DNA from: an uncultured Flavobacteriaceae bacterium
GTDB taxonomy: Bacteria; Bacteroidota; Bacteroidia; Flavobacteriales; Flavobacteriaceae
Length of the DNA stretch: 64,000 nt
Assembly (NCBI GenBank): GCA_937773465.1
Contig: CALJVK010000019.1
Coordinates: forward strand, 1 to 64,000
Reading direction: 5' to 3'
Of the stretch, positions 10,731 through 20,368 are shown piece after piece. Numbering within the stretch: the first letter of the stretch is position 1; each line of letters begins with the position of its first letter. The notes under the pieces are model-generated. The model was given only the letters and a program-made list of their open reading frames with translations. It was not told where the DNA came from and searched no databases. The position numbers and the translations under genes are program-made.

Positions 10731-11936
10731 ATGGAAATTGGTTTTAACATATTAATATTATCAGTTCTAGTACTAATTACTTACAATTTATTTTCTAAAA
10801 ATAAAAAATCAGATTCATTAATAGGATCTGATTTAAGTGATGAAATCACTAGCTTAAGGATTCAATTGGGAGTGAAAAATGAACAAATAAGATCTCTGAA
10901 AGAGTCTAAAGAATTAGAATCCGAAAATTTAAAAAAAGAATTTAAAATTTTAGCAAATTCAATTTTAGAGGAGAATTCAGAAAAATTTAAAAAACAAAAC
11001 AAAGATCAAATTGGTTCAATCTTAGAGCCACTTGGTGAAGAAATAAAAAAATTTAAGAAAAAAATTGAGGATAATAATATAGATTTTGTTGAAAGAAATA
11101 CTGTTTTAGATCAAAAAATACAAAGTTTAAGTAAATTAAATGAGCAGTTAAGTAAGGATGCTAATAATCTTGCAAGCGCTTTGAAAGGTGATTCCAAAAC
11201 ACAGGGTGATTGGGTGAAGCTCAACTGGAAGTTTTATTAGAAAAATCGGGACTAATGAAAGATGTCCATTATAGTACACAAGGTCGGATACAAAGATGAA
11301 GAGGGTCAATACTAAAAAGCCTGATTTTATTGTTAGTCTACCTGATAACAAGCATTTAATTATTGACTCAAAAGTTTCCCTTACAGCCTATGAATTATTT
11401 TACAATTCTGAAAAAGATGATCAGAAGGAAAATTTAAAAAACCATATTATTAGTATTAGAAATCATTTTAAGGACCTTAGCTCTAAAAATTACACTGATC
11501 TTTATGGTATAAATACACCTGATCAGGTATTTATGTATATTCCAATTGAACCAGCTTTGTTTTTAGCTTTACAAGAGGATAAAAATATTTGTTGATGGAT
11601 GCTTATGATAAGCGAGTTGTTTTAGTTTCTAATACAACACTTTTATCGACATTGAGAGTTGTCTCTGAACTTTGGCAGTTTGATGATCAAAAAAGAAATG
11701 TATTAGAAATTGCTAAACAATCAGGCTTATTATACGATAAATTTGAAGGCTTTGTTTCCGATTTAATTAAAGTTGGAAATAATATTAATAGTTCACAACA
11801 TAGCTATCAAGATGCAATGAATAAACTTTCAGAGGGGAAAGGAAATTTAGTAAGTAAAGTTGAAAACTTAAAAAAATTAGGTGCAAAAACTAAAAAAAAC
11901 TTACCACAAAAACTTTTAGATAGATCAAATCGATAA
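10731..11936 (+). CDS. rmuC: DNA recombination protein RmuC, frameshifted
   Basis: RmuC-family protein, a putative nuclease-related factor limiting rearrangements at inverted repeats. Residues 3-21 form one transmembrane anchor, followed by a long coiled coil to about 150. The conserved nuclease-like core then reads GDWGEAQLEVLLEKSGL, KPDFIVSLPDNKHLIIDSKVSL, and a C-terminal part with VLVSNTTLLSTLRVVSELW. Breaks near 11213, 11285-11300 and 11583 split the core; the sequence joins cleanly across them. Length is about 400 residues as expected. It follows carB by 20 bases and is convergent with purB. Confidence 0.88.
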
Positions 11937-11942
11937 CTAATT

Positions 11943-13283
11943 TTAAAGTCCCGTATAGTTTGAAGGAGAAATTTTCTTTAATTCATTTTTAATTTCACTA
12001 CTTATGTTTAATGTATCAATAAATTGATGAATTGTATCTCGGTTTATAGATGTATTTTTTCTTGTCAATTCTTTCAAGGTTTCATAAGGATTTGGATACC
12101 CTTCTCTTCTTAAAATAGTTTGAATTGCTTCGGCTATAACTGCCCAGTTATTATTTAAATCATCTTCTATTTTAATTTTATTTACAATCAATTTATTAAT
12201 TCCTTTAATTGTAGATTTAATTGCTATAGAAGAATGACTAAATGGAACTCCAACATTTCTAAGCACAGTGCTATCGGTAAGATCTCTTTGTAATCTCGAA
12301 ATAGGTAACTTTAATGATAAGTGTTCAAATAAAGCATTTGCTAAGCCTAAATTTCCTTCAGAATTTTCAAAATCAATAGGATTTACTTTGTGAGGCATTG
12401 CAGATGATCCCACTTCGTTTTTATTTATTTTTTGTTTAAAATAATCCATTGAAATATAAGACCAAACATCTCTGTTGAAATCAATAATTATAGTATTTAT
12501 TCTTTTTAAACAATCAAATAATGATGCTAAATGATCATAATGTTCAATTTGTGTTGTTGGAAAAGAATGATAAAGTCCTAAGTCACTAACTAATGAATTG
12601 GCAAAAGTTTTCCAATCAATTAAAGGAAAAGCAATTATATGAGCATTAAAGTTCCCAGTAGCTCCTCCAAATTTTGCTGCTAACGGAATTGAATGTAGAA
12701 ATTTTAATTGTTCAAGAATTCTAACTTTGAAAACGTCAATTTCTTTTCCCAATCTTGTTGGTGAAGCTGGTTGACCGTGAGTACGCGCTAACATAGAAAT
12801 GTTAGAATATTCTAAAACTTTTTCATCTAATAAATCTATTAATTTATTTAACTCTGGAATGTAAACTTTAGATAATGCATCTTTTATTGAAATTGGAACA
12901 GCTGTATTATTTATATCTTGAGATGTAAGTCCAAAGTGTATATATTCTGAATATTTATCTAATTGTAATTCTTTAAATTTATTCTTAATAAAATATTCAA
13001 CCGCTTTCACATCATGATTGGTTTCTTTTTCAATCTCCTTAATTGCGATAGCATCTTCGTAAGTAAAGTTTAAATAGATTTTTTTTATTTTCTCTATTGA
13101 TTTTTTAGGGAAACTTTTTAATGCAGGAATTTCAGTTTTTGTTAAAGCTATAAAGTACTCAATTTCAACTAATACTCTGTATTTAATTAGAGCTTGTTCA
13201 GAAAAATACTTACTATAGTCTTTTGTCTTGTTGTAGTATCTACCATCAATTGGAGTAATAGCGTTAAGATTATTTAACTTCAT
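11943..13283 (-). CDS. purB: adenylosuccinate lyase
   Basis: Catalyses two fumarate eliminations in purine synthesis (SAICAR to AICAR and adenylosuccinate to AMP). The 446-residue protein is complete, with the family motifs THGQPASPTRLGKE (168-181), FGGATGNFNAH and the signature loop SSAMPHKVNP (293-302), which carries the catalytic Ser. The longer N-terminal layout and LQRDLTDSTVLRN match the E. coli-type lyase. It is transcribed from a TAnnTTTG box just upstream and faces rmuC tail to tail. Confidence 0.95.
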   Translation of the reverse strand: MKLNNLNAITPIDGRYYNKTKDYSKYFSEQALIKYRVLVEIEYFIALTKTEIPALKSFPKKSIEKIKKIYLNFTYEDAIAIKEIEKETNHDVKAVEYFIKNKFKELQLDKYSEYIHFGLTSQDINNTAVPISIKDALSKVYIPELNKLIDLLDEKVLEYSNISMLARTHGQPASPTRLGKEIDVFKVRILEQLKFLHSIPLAAKFGGATGNFNAHIIAFPLIDWKTFANSLVSDLGLYHSFPTTQIEHYDHLASLFDCLKRINTIIIDFNRDVWSYISMDYFKQKINKNEVGSSAMPHKVNPIDFENSEGNLGLANALFEHLSLKLPISRLQRDLTDSTVLRNVGVPFSHSSIAIKSTIKGINKLIVNKIKIEDDLNNNWAVIAEAIQTILRREGYPNPYETLKELTRKNTSINRDTIHQFIDTLNISSEIKNELKKISPSNYTGL

Positions 13284-13306
13284 GAGCTTTCCATTTAAAA
13301 AGAATA

Positions 13307-13314
13307 CAAATGTA
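13307..13314 (-). promoter_or_regulatory. -7 box upstream of purB
   Basis: On the minus strand TACATTTG fits TAnnTTTG and lies 23 bases before the purB start. No clear TTTG box is seen 19 bases further upstream, so confidence is limited. Confidence 0.45.
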
Positions 13315-13330
13315 AGCTTTTTTAAAAATA

Positions 13331-14098
13331 TTATTTTCTATTAAGAACTTTAAATTCTTCGTAACATCCACTAATAGCATCAAGAATTTGTAAATCATTT
13401 GCGCTAAGAATAAAACTATCAGAAAAATTACAATTTCTTAAAATTTCATCAATATCTATTTTTTGAACTTGAAGTAATTCAACCAATGTTTCTCTATCGA
13501 ATTTTGAAGAAAGAAGTTCTCTTATTCTAAAATCTTCTTTCATTTGTTGTAGCTTTTTAAACTGTCTAGGCTGTTTTCCAAATAAATTGTAAAGAAAATC
13601 TGCTGGATTAAAAATTGCACTAATAACTTTGGAAAATGCACCTGAATTTCTGGATCCTCCCTCATATCCTCTTGAGGGTAATCCAGGAATGCTGTAACGA
13701 TAAGATTGGCTTACAGGAACATTTTTTGCGTCTATTTCAAGATATCCTGTTAATTCATATGGTTTTACAATAACTTCCTCCAATGCGTATGCCAGTTCAG
13801 TCAATTGAATTTTAGAATTTTCAAATTTTAATAAATCATTAGTTACTCTAACTTTTATTGATTTAAAACCTAGATATGATAAATAAAGTGTGTCATTTAA
13901 TTTTGCAGGAATTTCAAACTTCCCCTTTCTGTCAGAAATAACTCCAACTACTTGACTTAAATTGATTACATGTACACTTGGAATAGGTTTGTTATCTGAA
14001 GAATTTTCAACAAATGCTGTAAGATTTTGAGAAAAAGTTATGTTTGAATAAAATCCAAAAACGAGTGTAAATAATAAAAATTTATAAAATTTAATCAT
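13331..14098 (-). CDS. exported carboxypeptidase-regulatory-like domain protein
   Basis: Exported protein of about 255 residues. A signal peptide (FYKFLLFTLVFGFYSNITFSQ) is followed by a CarboxypepD_reg-like beta sandwich (NLTAFVENSSDNKPIPSVHVINLSQVVGVISDRKGKFEIPAKLNDTLYLSYLGFKSIKV), the N-terminal domain also found on TonB receptors. A helical C-terminal region of unknown role follows. The ATG at 14098 is preferred over an in-frame TTG at 14107, because that TTG is part of a TAnnTTTG promoter box. The family is widespread in Bacteroidota without a defined function. The gene stands alone, between purB and rdgB. Confidence 0.75.
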   Translation of the reverse strand: MIKFYKFLLFTLVFGFYSNITFSQNLTAFVENSSDNKPIPSVHVINLSQVVGVISDRKGKFEIPAKLNDTLYLSYLGFKSIKVRVTNDLLKFENSKIQLTELAYALEEVIVKPYELTGYLEIDAKNVPVSQSYRYSIPGLPSRGYEGGSRNSGAFSKVISAIFNPADFLYNLFGKQPRQFKKLQQMKEDFRIRELLSSKFDRETLVELLQVQKIDIDEILRNCNFSDSFILSANDLQILDAISGCYEEFKVLNRK

Positions 14099-14104
14099 GA
14101 ATTT

Positions 14105-14112
14105 CAAAAATA
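14105..14112 (-). promoter_or_regulatory. -7 box overlapping a false start codon
   Basis: On the minus strand TATTTTTG matches TAnnTTTG and lies 6 bases before the ATG at 14098. If used, the message would have almost no 5' leader. Confidence 0.4.
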
Positions 14113-14160
14113 CAAGTAATTAAATATATTCTATCATTTTATATAAAAATTATAAAAAAA

Positions 14161-14742
14161 TTAAGATATAAAATTTATTAATTTTTTTATTGCTAATGAC
14201 CTATGACTAATAATATTTTTTTCATTTATTGATAATTCAGCAAAAGATTTTGAATAACCAGCTGGTCTAAAAATAGAATCATAACCAAATCCATTTTCTC
14301 CAATTGGATTTTTTAAGATTTCACCATTTATTATTCCTTCAAAAGTGTGGATTTTATTTTTAATTATTAAAGCTATTATTGTTTTAAACCTTGCACTTCT
14401 GTTCTTTTTTTTTTTTAATTTTTTCAATAACTTATTGATATTATCATTAGAATCACAGGCTTCACCAGCATAACGAGCGGAATAAACGCCTGGCTCTCCA
14501 TTTAAAGCTTCTACTTCTAAACCGGTATCATCTGAAAAAACATTAGTATTAAATTTATTGTAAATGTATTTTGCTTTATAAATAGCATTGCCCTCAATTG
14601 TATTTTCATTCTCTGGAATATCATCACTGAACTTTAAGTCTTTAAGGCTTATGATCTTTACATTATTAGGGATAATCTTGTTGATTTCTAACAATTTATT
14701 TTGATTTCCAGTTGCGAATATTAAATCTATATGTTTAATCAT
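14161..14742 (-). CDS. rdgB: RdgB/HAM1 family non-canonical purine NTP pyrophosphatase
   Basis: House-cleaning enzyme that hydrolyses ITP, dITP and XTP to monophosphates, keeping deaminated purines out of nucleic acids. The 193-residue protein has FATGNQNKLLEI (about 9-20), the metal/base-binding FSDDTGLEVEALNGEPGVYSARYAG (about 68-92) and the C-terminal NPIGENGFGYDSIF and SHRSLAI, all standard. It overlaps the rlmH stop by 8 bases and is translated after it. Confidence 0.95.
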   Translation of the reverse strand: MIKHIDLIFATGNQNKLLEINKIIPNNVKIISLKDLKFSDDIPENENTIEGNAIYKAKYIYNKFNTNVFSDDTGLEVEALNGEPGVYSARYAGEACDSNDNINKLLKKLKKKKNRSARFKTIIALIIKNKIHTFEGIINGEILKNPIGENGFGYDSIFRPAGYSKSFAELSINEKNIISHRSLAIKKLINFIS

Positions 14743-15202
14743 TATGATATGGGTGATTGTTTAAAATTGTAAAAGCTCTATATAATTGTTCTGTAAAAAA
14801 CAACCTAATTATTTGATGTGAAAATGTCATTTTAGACAGAGATATTAATCCATTTGATTTGGCATATACTTCCTTTGAAAATCCAAAAGCTCCTCCGATA
14901 ACAAAAATAATTGTTTTACTTTCTTTAAGTTTCATTTTTAAAAAATCAGCAAATTTTCTTGAGTTATAGTTTTCTCCTTTTTCATCGAGTAAAAAAAGAA
15001 GGTTATTATTTTTAATTTTTTTTAAAATATTTTCGCCTTCAATTCTTTTTATTTCATTTTCACTATTTTTTTTTGTTTTTATCGAATTGACTTCTATTAT
15101 TTGAAATTTATTAAAAAAATTAATTCGTTTTACATAATTACTTATTAGATTAATTAATTCATGATTTTTTGTTTTTCCAACTACGATTAACTTAATCTCC
15201 AT
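14735..15202 (-). CDS. rlmH: 23S rRNA (pseudouridine1915-N3)-methyltransferase RlmH
   Basis: SPOUT-class enzyme that methylates pseudouridine 1915 in helix 69 of 23S rRNA using SAM. It is 155 residues long, the standard size. The SAM-binding knot is visible as FVIGGAFGFSKEV followed by LSLSKMTFSHQIIRLFFTEQLYRA and the terminal HPYHND. It is the first gene of a two-gene unit with rdgB. Confidence 0.95.
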   Translation of the reverse strand: MEIKLIVVGKTKNHELINLISNYVKRINFFNKFQIIEVNSIKTKKNSENEIKRIEGENILKKIKNNNLLFLLDEKGENYNSRKFADFLKMKLKESKTIIFVIGGAFGFSKEVYAKSNGLISLSKMTFSHQIIRLFFTEQLYRAFTILNNHPYHND

Positions 15203-15296
15203 AAACCTTATAATTGATAAATTTTAATTTATATTTAATATGTAAATATATACTATTGGATAATATTAGTTTTCTAAAGTTTATAATTGATTAATC

Positions 15297-17723
15297 ATGA
15301 ATTTTATTGATGTAATTATTCCTCTTCCACTAAAATCTTCTTTTACATACAGTGTTAATGAAAGTGAATTTAATTTTCTTAATCCGGGCTATAGAGTTAT
15401 GGTTCCTTTTGGGAAATCTAAATTTATTACAGGAATAGTTTTACGAAAACATAATGAAGTACCAACTTCTTATGAGCCTAAAGAGATAGAATTTATTATT
15501 GACGACAAGCCATGTATTACATTAAAACAATTAAGTTTCTTTAGTTGGATTTCAGAATATTATATGACACCATTAGGGCAAGTAATTAAGGTTGCTTTGC
15601 CAAAATTATTATTACTTAAAAGTGAAAGTGAAATATTATTATTAAAAAGAGATGTTTCTGATATTAATATTAGTAAAAATTCAAAGTTGGTGTTTGATTT
15701 ATTAATGATTAGTGAAAAGTTAACTTATAAAGATTTAATATTAAAATTTGAAAAATCAACAATAAATAAAGTTTTGAATGAATTACTGACTCATTCAATA
15801 ATTACTTTAAAAGAAGAAGTTTATGATTATTTTAAACCTAAAGTAATTAATTTGATTTCCATTAATCGAAGTATTTGTTTAAAAGACTTAAAGGAAATGT
15901 TAATTGGTAAAAGATCTCAACTAATTGTTGCTAACGACTTAGTTTCTAATAAAAATAATTCAAAATTTACTTATAACGAATTGATTAAGTTGTATGGTGT
16001 TTCAAGAGAAACTATTAACAAATTAATTAAATCTAAAATTTTAATTAAATCTTCAGAAATAATTAATCGAACTCAATTTGAAATAGAAGAATTAGTTATG
16101 CCTAAAAAATTAAGTGATGATCAAAACAACGCTCTACTTGAAATAGAGTCAAGTTTTATTGACAAAAATGTTTCTCTTTTACATGGCGTTACATCATCAG
16201 GGAAAACTGAGATATATGTTAATTTGATTGAAAAAGAGTTATTAAAGAATAATCAGGTATTGTATTTAGTGCCTGAAATTGCATTAACAACTCAGTTGAT
16301 AGTACGATTGAAAAAATATTTTGGTGAAAAATTATTAGTATATCATTCAAAATATTCTTTAGATCAACGAACCGAAATTTGGAATACTGTTTTAGAAAAT
16401 CCGGGTAAAATAATTTTAGGAGCCAGATCATCAATTTTTTTACCATACAATAAACTAAGTCTTATAATAGTAGATGAAGAGCATGAAAATGCTTTCAAAC
16501 AATTTAATCCAGCACCAAGATATAATGCAAGAGATTGCGCAATTTATTTAGGAATGACTTATAGTGCAAAAACATTATTAGGGTCTGCAACTCCTAGTAT
16601 TGAGTCTTATTATAATGCTATTTCTAATAAATATGGATTAATTAAATTAAATAAAAGATATAAAGGTATTGAGTTGCCAGAAATTTTTTTAGAAGATTTA
16701 AGAGAATCTACTATTAAAAACAAAATGACAGGAAGTTTTTCCGAAAATTTATTAGCAAACATTAAATATACTCTTGAGAATAAAAAACAAGTAATTATTT
16801 TTCAGAACAGAAGAGGTTATTCTCCTTATCAAGAATGCGAATCTTGTGGTTATGTTTTTCATTGTAAAAATTGTGATGTTGCATTAACGTATCATAGAGT
16901 TTCCGACGAACTAAAGTGCCATCATTGCGGATACTGTGTAAATGATGAGGATAAATGTATAAAATGCTCATCTAATTCACTAGTTAAAAAGGGTTTAGGC
17001 ACTCAGAAGATTGTTGAAGAATTAACAGAGTATTTTCCTAAATATAGAGTAGAAAGAATGGATCAAGACTCAACTAAGAATAAAAATTCATTTTTCAAAT
17101 TAATTAATGATTTTGAAGAAAATAAATTTCAAATACTAGTTGGTACGCAAATGCTTAGTAAGGGTTTGGATTTTAAAAACGTAGAACTAGTAGGAGTAAT
17201 TAACGCTGACAACTTAATTTATTTTCCAGATTTTCGATCTCAAGAAAAATGTTTTCAATTAATTCAACAGGTGGCAGGAAGATCAGGCAGATACAAATCT
17301 CAAGGAAAGGTTATAGTCCAGACATTTAATCCTAAGCACAGTATAATGATGAAAATTAAGAAAAATGATTACTTAGGAATGTTTAATGAACAATTGAAAG
17401 AAAGACATTTGTTTGATTACCCACCTTATACTAGAATTATTAAAGTCGTTCTAAAAAACAAGAGTAAAGAAACCTTGAGAACAGGTGCAATTTGGTTTAC
17501 TAAAAGTTTAAAAACTAGGTTTGAAAACAAAGTTTTTGGTCCAGAATTCCCTCTAATTCCAAGAATTCAAAATAGATATATTAATATTATTCAAATTAAA
17601 ATTCCAATTAATGAAAACTTGCTGAAAAGTAAAAAAATAATTCTAAAAATAGTTTCTAGTTTTGAATCAATTTCAAAATTTAGAAGTATTCAAATTTCTA
17701 TTGACGTTGACCCTTATAATTAA
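15297..17723 (+). CDS. priA: primosomal protein N' (replication restart helicase PriA)
   Basis: 3'-to-5' superfamily 2 helicase that recognises stalled forks and reloads the replisome. At 808 residues it is complete. The N-terminal DNA-binding domain (VIIPLPLKSSFTYSV, GYRVMVPFGKS) comes first, then the helicase core with Walker A HGVTSSGKTE and the DEEH box. A zinc-binding insert (about 515-565) carries the paired cysteines CESCG, CKNC, CHHCG and CIKC. The core continues with GTQMLSKGLDF and QVAGRSGR. It lies upstream of the rpsF operon, a common flavobacterial order. Confidence 0.96.
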   Translation: MNFIDVIIPLPLKSSFTYSVNESEFNFLNPGYRVMVPFGKSKFITGIVLRKHNEVPTSYEPKEIEFIIDDKPCITLKQLSFFSWISEYYMTPLGQVIKVALPKLLLLKSESEILLLKRDVSDINISKNSKLVFDLLMISEKLTYKDLILKFEKSTINKVLNELLTHSIITLKEEVYDYFKPKVINLISINRSICLKDLKEMLIGKRSQLIVANDLVSNKNNSKFTYNELIKLYGVSRETINKLIKSKILIKSSEIINRTQFEIEELVMPKKLSDDQNNALLEIESSFIDKNVSLLHGVTSSGKTEIYVNLIEKELLKNNQVLYLVPEIALTTQLIVRLKKYFGEKLLVYHSKYSLDQRTEIWNTVLENPGKIILGARSSIFLPYNKLSLIIVDEEHENAFKQFNPAPRYNARDCAIYLGMTYSAKTLLGSATPSIESYYNAISNKYGLIKLNKRYKGIELPEIFLEDLRESTIKNKMTGSFSENLLANIKYTLENKKQVIIFQNRRGYSPYQECESCGYVFHCKNCDVALTYHRVSDELKCHHCGYCVNDEDKCIKCSSNSLVKKGLGTQKIVEELTEYFPKYRVERMDQDSTKNKNSFFKLINDFEENKFQILVGTQMLSKGLDFKNVELVGVINADNLIYFPDFRSQEKCFQLIQQVAGRSGRYKSQGKVIVQTFNPKHSIMMKIKKNDYLGMFNEQLKERHLFDYPPYTRIIKVVLKNKSKETLRTGAIWFTKSLKTRFENKVFGPEFPLIPRIQNRYINIIQIKIPINENLLKSKKIILKIVSSFESISKFRSIQISIDVDPYN

Positions 17724-17736
17724 ATACGTTTAGAAT

Positions 17737-17767
17737 TTTGTTTGTGTATATTAAAAATGTATTTTTG
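17737..17767 (+). promoter_or_regulatory. Bacteroidota-type promoter of rpsF-rpsR-rplI
   Basis: TTTG at 17737-17740, a 19-base spacer, and TATTTTTG at 17760-17767. It stands 22 bases before the ATG at 17790 and overlaps the in-frame ATG at 17742, which rules out the longer start for rpsF. Confidence 0.8.
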
Positions 17768-17789
17768 CGACCAATTTTTAATAAAATAT

Positions 17790-18128
17790 ATGAATCATTA
17801 CGAGGCTGTTTTCATTCTAAATCCCGTTTTATCTGAAGATCAGGTAAAGGAGACAGTAAAAAAATTCGAAAACTTTTTAATCAGCGAAGGATCAGAAATT
17901 ATCTCAGTTGAAAACTGGGGACTAAAAAAATTAGCTTATTCCATTCAAAACAAACAAAGTGGATTTTATAATCTTATAGATTTTAAAGCTGCCAATACCA
18001 CAGTTGAATTGTTTGAAACTGAATTAAAACGAGACGAAAGGATTATGCGTTATTTAAATGTCAAATTAGACAAATATGCTGATGCTTGGTCTGTTAAAAG
18101 AAGAGAACGTAACACTAAAAAAGCTTAA
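17790..18128 (+). CDS. rpsF: 30S ribosomal protein S6
   Basis: S6 of the small-subunit platform, which pairs with S18. The true product begins [18 protein letters not shown] at 17790 and has 112 residues. An upstream in-frame ATG at 17742 would add 16 atypical residues and lies inside the promoter. The family core [23 protein letters not shown] is intact. It is the first gene of the rpsF-rpsR-rplI operon, 2 bases before rpsR. Confidence 0.95.
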   Translation: MNHYEAVFILNPVLSEDQVKETVKKFENFLISEGSEIISVENWGLKKLAYSIQNKQSGFYNLIDFKAANTTVELFETELKRDERIMRYLNVKLDKYADAWSVKRRERNTKKA

Positions 18129-18130
18129 TT

Positions 18131-18424
18131 ATGTCAACATTAGAACAAGCAGGTAAAGCAAATCAGGGAGAAATAAGATATCTTACTCCACTAGATATTG
18201 CTACAAAAAACAGCAAAAAATATTGTATGTTTAAAAGATCTGGTATCAAATATGTTGATTACAAGGATCCAGATTTTCTTTTAAGATTTATTAACGAACA
18301 AGGTAAGATTTTGCCAAGAAGATTAACAGGAACATCTTTAAAATACCAAAGAAAAGTTTCAGTTGCTGTTAAAAGAGCAAGACATTTGGGACTTTTACCT
18401 TATCAAGCAGACATGTTAAAATAA
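18131..18424 (+). CDS. rpsR: 30S ribosomal protein S18
   Basis: S18, the binding partner of S6 on the small subunit. The 97-residue protein contains [45 protein letters not shown] and [10 protein letters not shown], all family hallmarks. The N-terminus is slightly longer than the 75-residue E. coli protein, as usual in Bacteroidota. It is the second gene of the operon, 4 bases before rplI. Confidence 0.97.
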   Translation: MSTLEQAGKANQGEIRYLTPLDIATKNSKKYCMFKRSGIKYVDYKDPDFLLRFINEQGKILPRRLTGTSLKYQRKVSVAVKRARHLGLLPYQADMLK

Positions 18425-18428
18425 TATT

Positions 18429-18881
18429 ATGGAATTAATTTTAAAAAATGATGTACCTAATTTAGGTTTCAAAGATGACTTAGTTTCTGTTAAAAACGGA
18501 TATGGAAGAAATTTCTTAATTCCACAAGGACTAGCTATACTAGCTACTCCATCTTCAAAAAAAGTTTTAGCTGAAAACATTAAACAAAGAGAATTTAAAG
18601 AAAAAAAAGTTATTGATGAAGCTAATAAATTAGTTAAAAAACTTGATAAGTTAGAACTCAAAATATCAGCTAAATCTGGAACAGGTGGTAAGTTATTTGG
18701 TTCTATTTCGAGTACTGATCTAAATAGTGAATTGTCTAACCTTGGTTTTGATTTTGATAAAAAAATTATTAAAATCGTGGGAGGTTCTGTCAAACGACTT
18801 GGTACTAATGTAGCTTCTTTAAGACTGCATAGGAACGTTATTCACGAATTATCTTTTGAAGTTGTTAAGGCTACAGACTAA
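18429..18881 (+). CDS. rplI: 50S ribosomal protein L9
   Basis: L9, a two-domain protein with a long connecting helix that projects from the L1 stalk base. The N-terminal domain reads MELILKNDVPNLGFKDDLVSVKNGYGRNFLIPQGLAILA, followed by the charged helix and a C-terminal domain with GKLFGSISS. The length of 150 residues is typical. It is the last gene of the operon and is followed by a weak hairpin. Confidence 0.97.
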   Translation: MELILKNDVPNLGFKDDLVSVKNGYGRNFLIPQGLAILATPSSKKVLAENIKQREFKEKKVIDEANKLVKKLDKLELKISAKSGTGGKLFGSISSTDLNSELSNLGFDFDKKIIKIVGGSVKRLGTNVASLRLHRNVIHELSFEVVKATD

Positions 18882-18901
18882 ACTTATTTAATAATATTTT
18901 T

Positions 18902-18937
18902 AAATCTGATTCTATTTTCTTAAAAAAATCAGATATT
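18902..18937 (+). terminator. possible terminator after rplI
   Basis: Inverted repeat ATCTGATT at 18904-18911 and AATCAGAT at 18927-18934 with flanking A and T runs. The loop is long and the following T-tract is interrupted, so this is only a plausible terminator at the end of the ribosomal operon. Confidence 0.4.
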
Positions 18938-18960
18938 TGTTTTATTATTAATTTAAATTA

Positions 18961-20318
18961 ATGTCTAACTCACCTTCTAATCCCAAAGGAACTAGAGATT
19001 TTCTTCCTTCTGAACTTTCTAAAAGAAATCACATTATTGATATTCTAAAGAAGAATTTCAAAAATTTTGGTTTTTCAGAAATTGAAACTCCGGCTTTAGA
19101 AAAAAACAGTACTCTTTTAGGAAAGTATGGTAATGAGGGTGATAGATTGGTTTTTAAGATTCTTAATTCTGGTGAAAAAGTAAAAAAAGCTGATATTGAA
19201 GCGTTAAAATCAAATAATCTTAATTCTTTTACTAAATCAGTGTCTGAAAAAGGTCTTAGGTATGATTTAACAGTTCCTTTGGCAAGATACGTTGCACAGC
19301 ATCAAAATCATTTAATCTTCCCTTTTAAGCGCTTCCAGATTCAAAATGTTTGGAGAGCAGATCGTCCCCAACATGGAAGATTTCAAGAATTTACTCAATG
19401 TGATGCTGATGTTGTAGGTAATAATTCTATTATTCAAGAAATTGAATTAATTAAATTATACGATAAAGTTTTTACTGAATTAGGTTTTGATGATTTAGTT
19501 TTTAAAATTAATCATAGACTTATTTTAAAAGGTATTGCAGAATATTTAGGAATAGCTTCTAATTTAAATGAATTTATTTCAATAATTGATAAGCTCGATA
19601 AGATAGGAATTGAATCAGTTGTAAAAGAAATTAAAGATATGTTTAGTAATGTTTCAATTTCTAAACTTGAAAACTTATTAGAAAATAAATCATTAAGTAT
19701 TGACAATACTTCATCAATACTTTGTGATATACCATTAGCAGTGGAAGGCTTAGATGATTTAACCAGTATTTTTGATTTTATTATCTAATAAATCAATTAA
19801 CAACGAAATTAAATTTGATTTAACACTTGCTAGAGGATTAAATTATTACACAGGAACAATAATCGAAGTTTCTTCAAAATCTAATACTAGATTGGGTTCT
19901 TTAGGGGAGGTGGAAGATATGACGATTTAACTTCACTTTTTAATATGAAAAACACTAGTGGAGTTGGTATTTCTTTTGGTCTGGATAGAATTTTTATCTT
20001 TAATGGAAGAAAGAAATCTTTTCCCTGATCATCTTAGAAAATAGTTTTGATGTTATAGTAATCAATTTTGGAATTAATTACTTAAAAGAAATTTATCCCG
20101 TAATCGATCGATTAAGAAATCAAAATAAAAAAGTATTAATATACCCTGATCAAGTTAAGCTTAACAAGCAATTTTCTTATGCTAATAAACACAATGCTTC
20201 ATATGCTATTGTTTTTGGTGAAAACGAATATAATAATAAAGAAATTATAGTTAAAAATATGATTGAAGGAACTCAATCAACTTATAATTTAAATAAAATT
20301 GATTCGATCATATTTTAG
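18961..20318 (+). CDS. hisS: histidyl-tRNA synthetase, frameshifted in the C-terminal third
   Basis: Class II synthetase charging tRNA-His. The first 270 residues read openly: [24 protein letters not shown] (motif 1 region), [23 protein letters not shown] (motif 2). Near 19778 a surplus T breaks the frame. The next segment holds [17 protein letters not shown] (the histidine-binding HisA motif), and breaks near 19907 and 20005 precede [20 protein letters not shown] (motif 3). The anticodon-binding domain then runs to 20318. The total is about 450 residues. This trio of indels is isolated in an otherwise clean stretch. Confidence 0.92.
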
Positions 20319-20368
20319 TTAACTACTGTTTGATTAAAACGTAATTCTTCTGTTTTAAAATTTCTAGA

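Noticed and set aside
389..11936. Interpretation of the broken genes as pseudogenes from genome reduction or as programmed slippage
   Set aside because: Too many essential genes are hit, some breaks are compensating indels, not all lie in homopolymers, and the breaks are confined to blocks while long neighbouring stretches are perfect.
17742..17789. Longer N-terminus for S6
   Set aside because: The extra 16 codons overlap a consensus promoter and have no match to the S6 family start.
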